A stretch of DNA of 64,000 nucleotides from Dermanyssus gallinae (lineage: Eukaryota; Arthropoda; Arachnida; Mesostigmata; Dermanyssidae). Under the pieces are notes generated by a model, which worked only from the letters and a program-made list of their open reading frames with translations, was not told where the DNA came from and did not search any database. The translations under genes were made by a program, and so were the position numbers. Below, in pieces: positions 26,101-38,348 of the stretch; position 1 is the first letter of the stretch; each line of letters starts with the position of its first letter. The DNA is taken from contig QVRM01006476.1 in assembly GCA_003439945.1 (NCBI GenBank), positions 62,001-126,000 of the forward strand, read 5' to 3'.

Positions 26101-28080
26101 GATGGTTCTGTTGGTAATGATGATGGCGGTGATGGTTGTGATGGTACTAATGATGTTGCTAATGTGCAGGCTGTAGTAGAGTTGATGGTGATGAAGATGA
26201 GGATGGTCGAGGTCGTGTGGAAGATGTAGAGGTTCGAGGTCGTGTGATGAAGATGTAGAGATTTGAGATCGTGATGAAGACGTAGAGATTCGAGATCGTG
26301 ATGAAGATGTAGAGGTTCGAGGTTGTGGTGATGGTCAAGCTGAAGATGATTGAGATCGTGGCGATAAAGATGCAATTCTTTCTGCTGCTGCTGCTGAAGG
26401 AGGATTTGATTGATTGATTGGAGGATGCGATGACGATCTGCTTACTTGCTGCCGACGGAAGAACAGGATGAATGACGCCTGCGGCGTGGAGACACAACAA
26501 CAGGCGACGATCTCGACGACGCTGCTGTAGACGGCTGTAGCGTTGCAACGTTAACAACGGCCGCTCTCGACGTTCTGGTACGGTCGACGTCGAGAACACG
26601 AAGTGGATAGCTGTACTAGAAGACACAGCCAACTACTGGTGCTGGCGCTATTGCTGGTGTCGTTGTTTTTCTTTTGTTGCAGTTGTTGGTGCTGCTACTG
26701 CGTTTATTATCCTTGGTCCTGGTCACGTTGTTGTCACGGCTGATACCGCGTCTTGTCCGACAGGACAACAAATCCTACCAAACGGAGTACCAAACAACAT
26801 AAGATTCATCACAATAACAACATGAACAGCCTATCCTAGATAGTATGACATTAATCAACTATCAGTTGGAACGCTGTTGATTGGTCGCGTGCTTTTCTTA
26901 ATCAGGCAGACCTGCGTGCGTCCTGCAAACATGCCGCGGTAATGTTGGTGGCGATGGCGAGGATGGCCGGCGTCATGGTGACAGACGACTCATGTCATGC
27001 TTCTGACAACTTGACATAAGTTGTGGTAGTCATGATTGAGTGAAGACCATGGTCACGGTTATGATGATGATGATGAAGAGGATGAATATGATGATGATCT
27101 TCCTGAAGAACAACGCAAAATGAGTGCCGACACCTCTGGGCACGCCACTGGCTTGTATCGATCGGAGCACGAAAGCCAACTGCAGAAGCAGCAGCAACGG
27201 AAAGCGAAGCAGTTTAGTTAGCGGCACCACCGTTTGCCGCTAGCAACCCACTCGTTTGTTGTTAGAGTTATCTAGTTAGTTAGTGTTTGTTGAAGTAGTT
27301 TATCAACTTCGGATGTTAACGTAGTTTATCTACTTTCGAAGAACTAGAAGACAACTACACACGCTGTGGGTGTTTGTTTGTGTGTGTGTGATTAATCGTG
27401 TTTCGTGCTGATGTTTCGGTCTGTTTAGATTTCCATGTGTCCGAGGGGAAAGAGAGAGGAAAGAGCGCGTGTTCACGATATGAGCGTCGCGTCCATCCGT
27501 CCATTCGACGTGCGTTGCTCGTAGCGGCATCACTCTCGTTGAATCATGTAGGATGAGTGAGCGGTGATCTTTGGCACGTCTAAATGTTGTTTATGGTGCT
27601 TGTTCATCGCTGGATGGGCTTCTCGCGTCAGCCGTAACAACGATGGCTGCCGCCGGCAGATGATAGACAGCCAGCCAATGTCAGGTTCGTCAACAACAAC
27701 ACCACATTTTCAACATCAACGTGCACCAATATCGAAAACATCTGTGTTGTGCTCTAACACCATCACCACCGCCACCACCACCACCACTGCCAACTACAAC
27801 CGAACTGCAACCACGATGACTACAAGTGATTGCTGTCGTTGTTAATGTTGTGGTCGTCATCACCTTATTATTGTTCTTAATTTTCTTCTTCTTCTTCTTC
27901 TTCTTCATCCTCTCTCTCCTTCTCGAAACAACACCGGCACCATCAGCTGCTATAAACTTCTCGTATTGTTCGAGGATCTACTCATCTCTCAGACGGTGTT
28001 GTGTTGTTCATGTTATTGTGTGCAGGACACACAAACAGCATGCCGTGATCATGTGCTGCTCAGTGGATTTCTGTGACTGT
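23150..28080 (+). promoter_or_regulatory. probable promoter / 5' leader region of the LRP5/6 gene
   Basis: Extended block rich in CAA, CAG, GTT and CGA triplets (24,290-24,400; 24,950-25,080; 25,280-25,545; 25,920-26,100), immediately upstream of the first coding exon and more GC-rich than most intergenic DNA here. Candidate splice signals (gtgtgcag at 28024, gtaagt at 28079) near its end suggest untranslated exons. Extent and promoter position cannot be fixed without transcript data. Confidence 0.4.
26218..26335. repeat. ~33 bp minisatellite
   Basis: About four copies of gaagatgtagagrttcgag plus rtcgtgat. It produces repetitive open frames on both strands that I do not regard as genes. Confidence 0.75.
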
Positions 28081-28199
28081 AAGTGGATGAAGTGGACGTG
28101 ACCGGTGGGCGGGTGAACGAACGTGCGAGCCGATTCCTCCGAGCCAGTACCAATGATACAGTACCAGCAACGATGTGCGTGACTTTCGGTGGCCGACCT

Positions 28200-28238
28200 C
28201 CCCCGACGGGGTCCCCTCCGGGACTGTCCCGTCGGGGG
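28200..28238 (+). promoter_or_regulatory. GC-rich hairpin between two candidate start codons
   Basis: An 11 bp perfect stem (28200-28210 with 28228-28238, arm cccccgacggg) and a 17 nt loop lie between the in-frame ATG at 28173 and the preferred ATG at 28359. In an mRNA this would be a stable structure able to influence start choice; that role is inference. A consensus 5' splice donor (gtaagt) at 28079 suggests there may also be an intron in the leader. Confidence 0.4.
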
Positions 28239-28358
28239 TTGCTGCGTCGAGGGGCTGCGTCCCTGTCGGCGTCGCCGCAGCTGAAGGTCCTGAACCTTCC
28301 TTTGGATTACCGGCCGCGGCTGTCCGCGACGACGAAGAACCAGCCACCGCGGGGGTTT

Positions 28359-28797
28359 ATGTCGTCGGCGTCGTCCCCGTCCTCATTGTTGTCGTTGTTG
28401 TTATCCTCGGTGTCCTGGTCTTTGTTATTGTTGTTGTTGTTGCTTCCGGTACTCATCCCGTCCACGGTTGCTCTGACGGCAGTAGGATCAGGACAAGCAG
28501 CAGCAACAACAACGACAACATTAACAGCAACAAGGGGCATGACAGCGACAACAACTGCAGCGGCGGCCGTTTTCGGGACTGCAGTTGGGTCGTCGTCGGC
28601 AGGAGGACTGGGTGGAACGGCGGTCGCAGTACCAGGGGGTGTCGGAGGCGTTCTGGGGGGCGGCTCGGCGGAACCCCGGCTTATGCTCGTAGCGAATCGA
28701 AAGGATATTCGACTGCTCGAAGTCGACCGGAACGTGTCGCGCATTGTCGTTGACAAGACAAACGAAGCTGTTGCGTTGTCCTTCATCTACTCAACTG
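28359..28797 (+). CDS. arr: LRP5/6 exon 1: signal peptide and start of propeller 1
   Basis: ATG at 28359 opens a signal peptide with a long leucine-rich core ([13 protein letters not shown]) ending near STVALT. A Thr/Ala/Gly-rich low-complexity spacer of about 65 residues follows, then the first propeller strand ([16 protein letters not shown]), which aligns with the LLLYANRRDLRL start of vertebrate LRP6. The exon ends at ACTG/gtacgt, phase 1. The frame is open upstream to 28083, and another in-frame ATG lies at 28173. I prefer 28359 because it puts the hydrophobic core at the N-terminus. Confidence 0.85.
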
Positions 28798-31700
28798 GTA
28801 CGTATGGTTCAACGGCCCAGCAGCTGGCGCAGGCGTTGATAGCTGCAGCTGCACCCACAAGAACTGTTGGCAAGCTGGAAAACTTACGCTCCCTCTTTTG
28901 TCAACAACAAAAAACGACAAGAAGCCTCACACTTCGAGTCGTATGACTGAATTCAATTTGTTTACACGTAACGACGGTGGCTTGCGCGACACGTACCCCG
29001 AAACTCAAAATGGCGATTTTATCCTTCAGTCCGGGCAGCGGGTCTGAGGAGATTCGAGTTTCGAATTAAATCGGCAATCTGCCTAAAAACTTAACATTAA
29101 CGCTAGACACGTATATAGGTGGATAGGCGCAGACGCAAAACACTCTTGTTACTATTGCTACGCCTACTTATTACTAGTACTGCTTTAGCTATAGTTTATT
29201 TGTGTAATTATATTTGTTTATTCACTAATATATACTCTACTAATCCTGTATTATAGTAGTATTGCTTTAGCTATAGTTTATTTGTATTATTCTATTTGTT
29301 TATTCACTATACTCTACTAAGCCTGCACTATAGTAGTATTGCTTTAACTATAGTTTATTTGTATTGTTCTCTTGGTTCATTCACTATACTCTACTAATCC
29401 GTGCTATAGTAGTATTGTCTTAGCTATAGTTTATTGGTATTATTCTATTTGCTAATAACTACACTCTACTAATCCTGCACTGTAGTAGTATTGCTTCAGA
29501 CATAGTTTATTTGTAGTACTTTATTTGTTTATTCACCTCACTCTACTATTCTAATAATATTACTATAGGGTCATCATCGCTGTGTCGTATCACCAGATGA
29601 GTCAGATAGTTGACAGTTTAACTGCTCTCAGCAATCGAGCGCCGGAACAATTCAGGCGCGCGGTAAACGAGACACAGAGGAGAGCGAATGAAGGCAGAAA
29701 TAAAGAACGAGAGAGCACAAAAGCAGCCACAGGTTGGCAACTGTGTCTGCTGTTAGGGGCTTGAAATAGGGAACGTACGCAGCCGTTCAGGACTAGAAAA
29801 GGCTGCGGCCAATCATCGGCAAGCCTGTCACAGGAATAGCAATAATTTTTAGCAGAACTTTCGAGACCAGTTACTATTTCTTGCACTATATAATAATAAT
29901 ATGGAATATAAAATATAAATATAGACTAACTATGGAGGGGTACTGAGGGCAACTAACAGCGGTAGAACGGTGCTAAGGTTTATTCAGCACCTCACCTGAG
30001 AGAACGAACGGCAGTGACCGTGTGTCAAATATAGTTTATTGAGACACTGACGATGCTGTTTCTCGCAATGCGTAGAGGCAATGCCGCTTCCATAGGCGTC
30101 ATTGGTACCGTACGATATGCGGAATACTGGAACACTGATGACTGAATAATTTCTTCCCTTTGAGTCCCGTTTTGCCGTGGATTTTTTTTGTTGCCGCTTG
30201 CAGATGGTATTTGGTCACTATTAGTATGATTATTTGATTATTGGCTTGTACAATTGGGGGTCAAACAAATTCTGAAAGCTGTCCCAGAAAAGCCACTTGC
30301 TTTTTATAGGATTTGCTATTTATAATAGGTAATAAATGCCAATCTATCTCTTTTGCATATCATTACCCCCACCACCCCATGACAGGCAGACTCCCGCCGG
30401 TCCAGGTCGAATCGAGTGTTTTTATTTTAAAAGTAATTATAAAGTTTATTAACCACCTACTAAAACAAACAAAAACTTACATTTTAACTATGCATAATTA
30501 ATAAAAAGAATGATTTTATAACATACAACTATGAGCCGACATTATATCATAAAGATAGAAGTATGATCTATCAACTAAACACTCAACAAAACGTTCAAAA
30601 CACAAGTTTTTGTTTATATATATATATATATAGTAGTTAATTTTGACTCTATCTATGATACGTAGCCCTCCCATTATTGTCAGCAGCCACCCCTTTGCGG
30701 GGATTTTATACTTTGCGACGGTCTGCGAGCCTGCTACCCGAATGTAGCGATCTATAACGTGTGCACAGCGAAATCCCTGTGGACAGTAAACAACTTCTGT
30801 ATGGTGACAAACCAATTTTTCAAAATTGGTTTGTCACCGTACAGCCGTACGTCGCCGTGTTCTGAATCTGCTAGAATCATATATATATATATATATATAT
30901 GATTAACGATCATTTTCTTCGAGTATATAACTTCTGTTATTGTCGTCTCTCAAACTGCTAAACAACTCGTCGAACATAAGAAACGCTTGACAATGTTTTT
31001 GCTAGCCAGACCACTGTTGCTGCTAATGGCTTCCTCTGGGCGTGCTCGTTCATCTATGAGCGGCTAGTGTTAATCTAGTGTTATATCATCTAGTTTGATT
31101 TTAGGTCAACCACCGGCGTTTTATACTTACAAACCTGTAGTGCATTATAGTCTTGAGACGTTCATGAGACTTACTGTTGTTGTTGTTAACGTTGGCTGTA
31201 TATCTATATATCTAGAGAACGCAGGTGTCTCACGCAGGACCTGTATCGGTACGACACCTACCTATTTCCGAAGCGTACGCATTTTGTAAGAGCATATTTG
31301 TATTCGCTAAGTAATAGCATATTTGTATTCGCAAAGAAAGAGTATATTCGTATTGCAGGGAGACCGCAGAAGACAAAGAATCCATCCATTATTGGTTTTA
31401 GCCAACTTCGACGCGAGGCGTCCGCAGTATTACAAGTAGTCAGTATTTCTTTCCCTGCCTTATATTTGTATACAAAACATAAATGAAATATTTTTTCCTT
31501 GGGGGCGCTAAATTCAGATTTACTGGCTATCACACGGAACAAACAAACGCTCCACGCATCTTCGATCAAGTGTTGTGTCGGCAGCATTTTCTAGTCTTTC
31601 CAGTTTAGCGTGTGGGTGCTGCTCAAGCATTTACTCATCACGGTCACGGAATGATTCATGACGATCATGGCGGTCAAACCGCCGAGGCCAGCCGCCGAGA

Positions 31701-34678
31701 GACACAGCCGATGTAGACGCCGTATTGCGCGGCGTAGTTTGACATCGACATCGCCGTTCATTCGCGCATTTGTCATCATGACGATTATGTTGCTGATGTT
31801 GTTGTTGTTGTTGTGGACGTCCTCGAATTCAACCGTCGACCAGACGGAAAGGAAACATAAGAGAAAGAGAGATATAAAGATACATGGCGAGAGACCGGGA
31901 GAGGGAGCGGAAAAACAGAGGCTATAGGCAGGTCGGCGGGCGGAAAGGCAGTTACGCAAGCCTAAACGTAGGCCACAGGCCACGGAGAAATGAAGCGTCG
32001 TCAAGCGTCTAGCGTACAACCACCCACCCATTCACCCACCGACAGACCAACTAACCGGGGGGGGACTGATAGCGGGTCAGATTTTGACCAGATTCCAGCG
32101 CCGGTAGATATAGACGCATGGCATGAAAAGGCATCGAAATGCACTGACGGGGTCCGTGGGCCACCTCCAACAGGTCAACGCGTTGGCCGACCGCGCACAG
32201 CAAACCGCAGTGGCGGCCATGAGCTTACGTCTCTGCATTGCGTGTAGTGTTGGCATTGCCCGCGCGAGCGCACAAATGGTGCTCCTTGCGTATTGCCTTT
32301 GCTGTTGTTGTTGCTGCTGTTGCTATCTGTACGCCTGCCTTTCTGTATGTCTATCTGTGTGTATGCCTATCTATCGGTCTATGTACGTATGTATGGATGG
32401 ACACCGGCGACGAACACCAAAAGCGTCGGCCAGCAGCTGCAGCAGCAGGAGCAATACTAGCATGCGCCTACTCGCTGCATGTTGTGTCTATATCAAGTAG
32501 AGTTTTCGGGCTGGCCCTCAGCCAAATGTGCTGCAACGGTGGGGCTCGAACCCGCGCACCTATGCGTTTCGTTCGGTCGCGAGGCGCAGGCGAAGAAATG
32601 CACCACCGACGTCACCACCGGGCTCACTGCATGTATCTATGTATATGCAGTAGTAGCTGCTGCATATATCTATGTATATGCAGTAGTAGCTGGAACACAA
32701 ACGACGCGCGGCCGATTTTCGCGGCCGCCGTCTGCGCGTGCGTTGGGGGTTGGACGAAAAAGACGCTTCGCTAGGGCCTTCTTCCCTGAAACACCGAGAG
32801 TTAGCTAGGTAGCTGGCTATCTAGATATCTAGCTGTGTCTACGTAGTGTGTCTATGTATCATTGCTCATCGCTCGCTCGCTTGATTCATCGAGATTGACC
32901 GAGCCATCATCAATGAGCGATAGAATGGCCATCAGCATCATCATCATCATTATCATTATGAAGATCACACTTGTCATTATTATCACCATCAGCAGCAGCA
33001 ACAACAACAGCAGCGTCATGTTCTTCTTGGTCGAGAGGCCGAGCCACAGCCGAGCTGATATAGATTGAGCGACAGATCGGTGGGTCATGCCCGCGTATAT
33101 ATATATATAAATATATATAAATTAAGATACACGTTGCGTATATATATTTATATAACTTCGCTATGCTAGCACTTTGGAGTGGACATTTTTCTCCGCGCGA
33201 ATGTGTGATCACGGGTTCTCTAACCCAGGGTTATATATATATATATATATATATATAATGTAAATATCTGATGTAGTTTGACGTCACGTCCACTGGGGAC
33301 ATTAGTTTACACTCCTTTATTATTTCAATAAAAGTATTTTTGCTGTGTAAATAATTATGTGTACTTACGCCGTTGACACAGTGTGGTGGAGATATTCGAC
33401 CATTTTAATGTCAATGGTTCGTGGCTTTGATACCTACACGACGCACAATTTATGTTAGCCTACCTAAGCATTCTATCTAGAAGGTAAGAATTTTTTTAAA
33501 TACACGACCTTCCTCACGAATATGAAACCACAGCTAGTTATGGCCACACCCATGGTTATTCTCACCATTTTATTCGATGTACTTATCTAGCTCTTGCTAT
33601 AAATGTTGCTGTGCTTTTGCTAACGGGCCCAGTCTTCTTACTGGCAATGAACTAGGTCTATTTTACTATATCGGCGTCAATTTACGTTCTTCCTTCTCTT
33701 TCATGCTTTGCCACAAATTGTGAATTAAACGAGCCATTGCTCAAGTACGACTGAACCGCCCGCCATGAAACCATAGTTCCAAGAGCATCCTCATGACTAA
33801 GCCGCCTGGCATATTGTCTATGTTTATTAACTCCTACAGTTCTGAATTTCAATATAGCTTTCCAAGCTTTTCCTGGGTTTCTCTTTTTTCATGGTGCAGA
33901 GCTCAACGTACGTGGCCGAACTACTGGTGTCATTAAGTGCAGCTTAAGAGATGAAGTGAGTCCATGACTTGGATTTATTGGGACACCCAAACGCGCTGCA
34001 CTTGCGACACTTACATGGGTCGATCACTTCCACTCTCAGTATGGCGGTAATGTGGAAAAAATAGCGATTTAGCATGTTGTTATCACCCAACTGCGGTAAG
34101 GGCGTTGTGTGGATTCGTCCCCTGTATCAAATATACGACGATACGCGGCCAAGAGGGCCACTCTTTGTCTAGCAGTCGTAAGCTGCTCTAGGATATCGCG
34201 GGCAAACTTTGCGCTTTTCGTGTCTCTTTTCAGCCCACCACGTTTATTTTAGTCGTGATTTAAGACAATGGGGTTCTAGCCTAGTCTGAACTGAATTAGT
34301 GGCGAAATTGCTGTTTTCGTTCTCGCCCTTTCTTTCTCTCACTCTCTCTCAATCTCGACACAGCTATTGCTCAATGTTGTGACCGCTACTGATTGTAACG
34401 ACCCTTGTTGGCATGACCAAAAACATAGGCTTAATGCGACTGGGTCGACAAGGTAGTGTATATATATATATATATATATCGTAGACCCCCGCCAAATAAC
34501 GCTGCCGGGGCTCGTGTACACATTGAGTTCTTTATTTATTTACTCACTGAGTGACTGGCTCAGTCACTGGCCGCCAAGCCGCCGGATCCTTCCTTCCGAT
34601 CTAATCCACTTGGATCAAAGCGGAGTGCCGCCACATGTTTCGTCGTCTAATCAAATTCGTTCTGCGACCTGTGTCCGA

Positions 34679-34720
<42 letters not shown>

Positions 34721-36066
34721 TTTTGCTAGTTCTCTTTTGGCTTGCCCTATGTCTGTTTCTTTTTCTCCTTTCGCTACACGTCTATCTTAGGTAGGTAGAC
34801 CTTGGGCTGGAGAGCGGCCCGTGTAGCTCGTGGTCAGTTGATCGTAGAGTAACATTATTTTACTGTACATTGTTGTTGTTGTTGCTGTTATTGTTTCAGT
34901 TTTGTTTGCGTTTCACTTAACGGTCACAATTGTGAGCTATGAACGCAAGTACCCTAGGCTTTTAGGCCTTTTTTTAAACCGAAAAAGTGTGAAATAAAAA
35001 AGCTCCCATTAGGCGTATGGATGAACAAATTCCCCCGTAAATAGGCATCTGTACTAGAACGGCCTCGGCGGGCTTCTGCCGTTGTGGTCGCTGTAGTTTC
35101 TCTGCTGTCGTTCATCCTTGAAGGTAATTCCCTCGTTGTTATTGTTGTTGTCTGACGATGTACCTAAAAAAGGCGATATTAATAAATTATGTTATTGTTG
35201 TTGTGGATGGCACAGCAGTGACGATGGTGGGTGTGTGCATGGGCAGATGGCTGCTTTAATGGCTCCCCGGGGCAGCTATCGTAGGCCCGAATGGGTCGCT
35301 TGGTGGGTCTTCTCAAGGGGCTTTCTCAATGAGCCTTCACTGTGGCTGTGATGGAACTTGTACGCTGGACAAGACAACGAGCGACGGATGGGCGTACTTG
35401 GTTGTGTGCTAGGGGCAAACTGATAGGGAAGCACTGCCGCTGCTTAGTGGTGTCTGATACCTGTCTGATATTGGCTCGCTCGTGTCTGATCCTGGCTAGT
35501 GAGGTAGGTGGGTGGCACGGGGAGGTCTTTGAAGTCGATTGTCGATTGCCTTCCTGTCTGCTTGCCTGCCTGTACGTTTGACTGGCTGACTGACTGACTT
35601 TGGCTAGTCCCCTGACGAACTGGTTTGTTCAGCATTTTCATAGTCGCTGGCCAGCCTGGGCCTCGGGCCCGGAGCTAGCTGCTTTAGGTTAAAGGGCAAG
35701 CAAGATGACCGCGCTGTTCCGGCCCGCTGTTCCGACGCCCGTGATCGCTGACGTGCTATTCTACGACGTTTACTATCACGACCCGTCTATGATAGTAACG
35801 TGACGTCCGCGTCGTCGGTGTTCGAACTAACCAACACGTCTATGATAATTTCTCGACGACTCGATAGGTCAAACTCAACGTTGGACGTTAGAGCGGCGCG
35901 CCAGAGTATAGATTGCGGTATAGAGTATGCATCTGGTCATCATCTGTTTATTGGGTCGTAAACGGACGATCATACACAGATACGCGCACGGACATACATT
36001 TCCCGGTTTTGACCCGTTAAGTAACCTGCCCTAGACTGAGCAGTATTGTTAGCACAAACCTGTGGC

Positions 36067-36099
<33 letters not shown>

Positions 36100-36150
36100 G
36101 CCCTGTGGATATATATATATATATTTCTATATATATGCACAAACATGTGG

Positions 36151-36196
<46 letters not shown>

Positions 36197-38316
36197 CATC
36201 TTAATGACCTATGTACGTTTTTACCGACCATTGCATTTCAGCGACGCTATTCTGGACCGACGTCGAGCGGCAGAGAATCCTACGGGCCCCGATGCCCGGC
36301 GGCCTTAATGGACCTTTGGCTTATGGGTCTCATGCACCTTCACCTCCTCACTCTCATCAGGTGGTCGTTGACAACAATCTCGGACAGGTACGTGGAACAA
36401 CTATTGGCTGACTTCACTAAAGCGATGCCGTTGCCGCAATGTGGCTGGATGACTCGCAGCGTTGACACCTACAAACGCTCATCCTTGTAATAGCTCAATT
36501 GTAAATGTTGTGTTTTTCCGACGGGGACGAGGCTTTGAGCACGAGGAGCTGCTATCAGGCGCGTGTTGTCTGATAGAAGCTCTTTTAATTCGAAAACGTA
36601 CCACTTGAGTCTGAACGCGTTTTAATGGGCAGATTCTATGCCGATACATTTATGATGATGATGATGATGACTCTTATTAATTATTGATTCGACTTTCCGG
36701 AACAACACGCATACAAAGCCGAAAAAGTGTGAAGTGAAAGACGTATGCATTACATAATAGATGCATTTGTAGTACATTATTTACGTGACATGAAATCGAT
36801 GCAAATGTTGTACATTACTTTAGTGACGTTAAAACGCCAATTAAAACAGGGCGGAAATCACCCAAATAGAGCTCGGTATAAGGTATCTGAAAATGCGATA
36901 TAATATTGCATTGGCCTTCTGTGCATGCGACAATAGACTTTTGACAATAGATAATCGAATTTTGCAATTGACTGACGTTGAATTACTTCATAGCTCGTTT
37001 ACAAGATCAATGCTCAGTGATTACTTTTCACTAAGCTTCACGCTGTTTTGACTTTTTGCTCTTAAATATTGGGTATAACCAACAGTAAAATACTATAATC
37101 ACGGTCGAATTCATCGACACGGCGTGAAGGATTAGGTTAGAAGTGATCGGGGTGTCAAAATACGAATGTTAGCAGTGATGGTGGGAGCCAGTCCCTGTTG
37201 AAACAGTATGTAGACAATTGTGCACGACCGGTTGGCTAGAAGAAGCTTAGCAAGCCGCAAGAAGAACCGTGTATGGGGCTCCCTAAAAAATCAAACTTTG
37301 TCCTCAGCAGACAAGGTGATGCTCACTGTCTTTTTCGACGTCCAATTCTCATCAAATTCCCCGAGCACGGAACTCCCACTTAATAACGTGTACTGTGGGA
37401 CACTGCGTAGCCTAAGCAACTCTGTCAAGAGTAAACTGCCTAGACTGCTCACGGAGGGAGTGATTCTGCTCTACAATAACGCGCGTCCACACGTTTCCAG
37501 GGTAACACACAAAGTGTACTGTCCAAGTTCAAGTGGGAGCAGCTTGAGCATCTGCCCTACAGACCGGACGTATCGCCCTGCGACTTCCATTAACATTCAT
37601 ACTTTTTCATTTGAGAACCCCTTATATGTGTTTTCGTGAACAAATGTGGGCTCAGGTGGAAGAGGAACATAACGTATCCTAGAAGCACTTTTGACTGAAT
37701 TTCTATGATCAACGCAAGCATTATAGGCGATTTCGTTCGAGCCAGCCTTGTTTGGTTTTGATTTCAGAATATTTTCAAGCGTCATTATACCTAAACGAGG
37801 CGATTGGCATTGTGCCTCGGTTCTGGCCAGTGCTGTAAAAATTGTCATTTGCCGAAAAAAAACCTAATCAGATAAATGTTTGGAACGGACCGACAAGAAT
37901 TGACGCTCGTTGAGAGCTGAATGTCCTGACTTTGCTAACCAGCTATATTACCGAAAATTAATTTTTAGACTGAATACTTTATGTTTATTTACTGCCAACT
38001 AGGCAGATGACTGATAAGTTGTGCCAAAGAATTACAACAGCAAGTCTAGTGTCTGTATTACGTGTTAATTGTCGTTTAACCTTCATTAATTTGTTTAGGT
38101 TGACGGAGTGGCATGTGACTGGTTAACGATGAAACTCTACTGGACGGACTCCATACTCCGGCGGATCGAGGTCGCCGAGCTGGATGGAAGACACCGCAAG
38201 GTTCTTTTCTGGTGGGTAACAACACAAAAACACCAGTAGTATAAAATACCACAACGTCAATAACAACTGGCGTCAACTAACGCGCCGAGTTAAAACAGTG
38301 CGACATGTTATTGTTC

Positions 38317-38348
<32 letters not shown>

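Larger units (their letters stand above)
28798..36241 (+). other. LRP5/6 intron 1 (7.4 kb)
   Basis: Holds the 75 bp tandem repeat, the palindrome at 30,799, SINE copy 3, and several (TA)n tracts. Around 31,590-32,800 and 34,780-36,000 the DNA is more GC-rich, with open frames lacking known domains. An enhancer, alternative first exon or nested gene there cannot be excluded. Confidence 0.6.

Noticed and set aside
31591..32031. 146-codon minus-strand open frame in LRP5/6 intron 1
   Set aside because: Partly non-repetitive, but I see no known domain, start context or splice partner; left as intronic sequence.
38212..38220. alternative exon 3 donor at 38216 (gtaac)
   Set aside because: Would give phase 0 and an extra Trp, and would not join exon 4, whose first base is needed to complete TGG.
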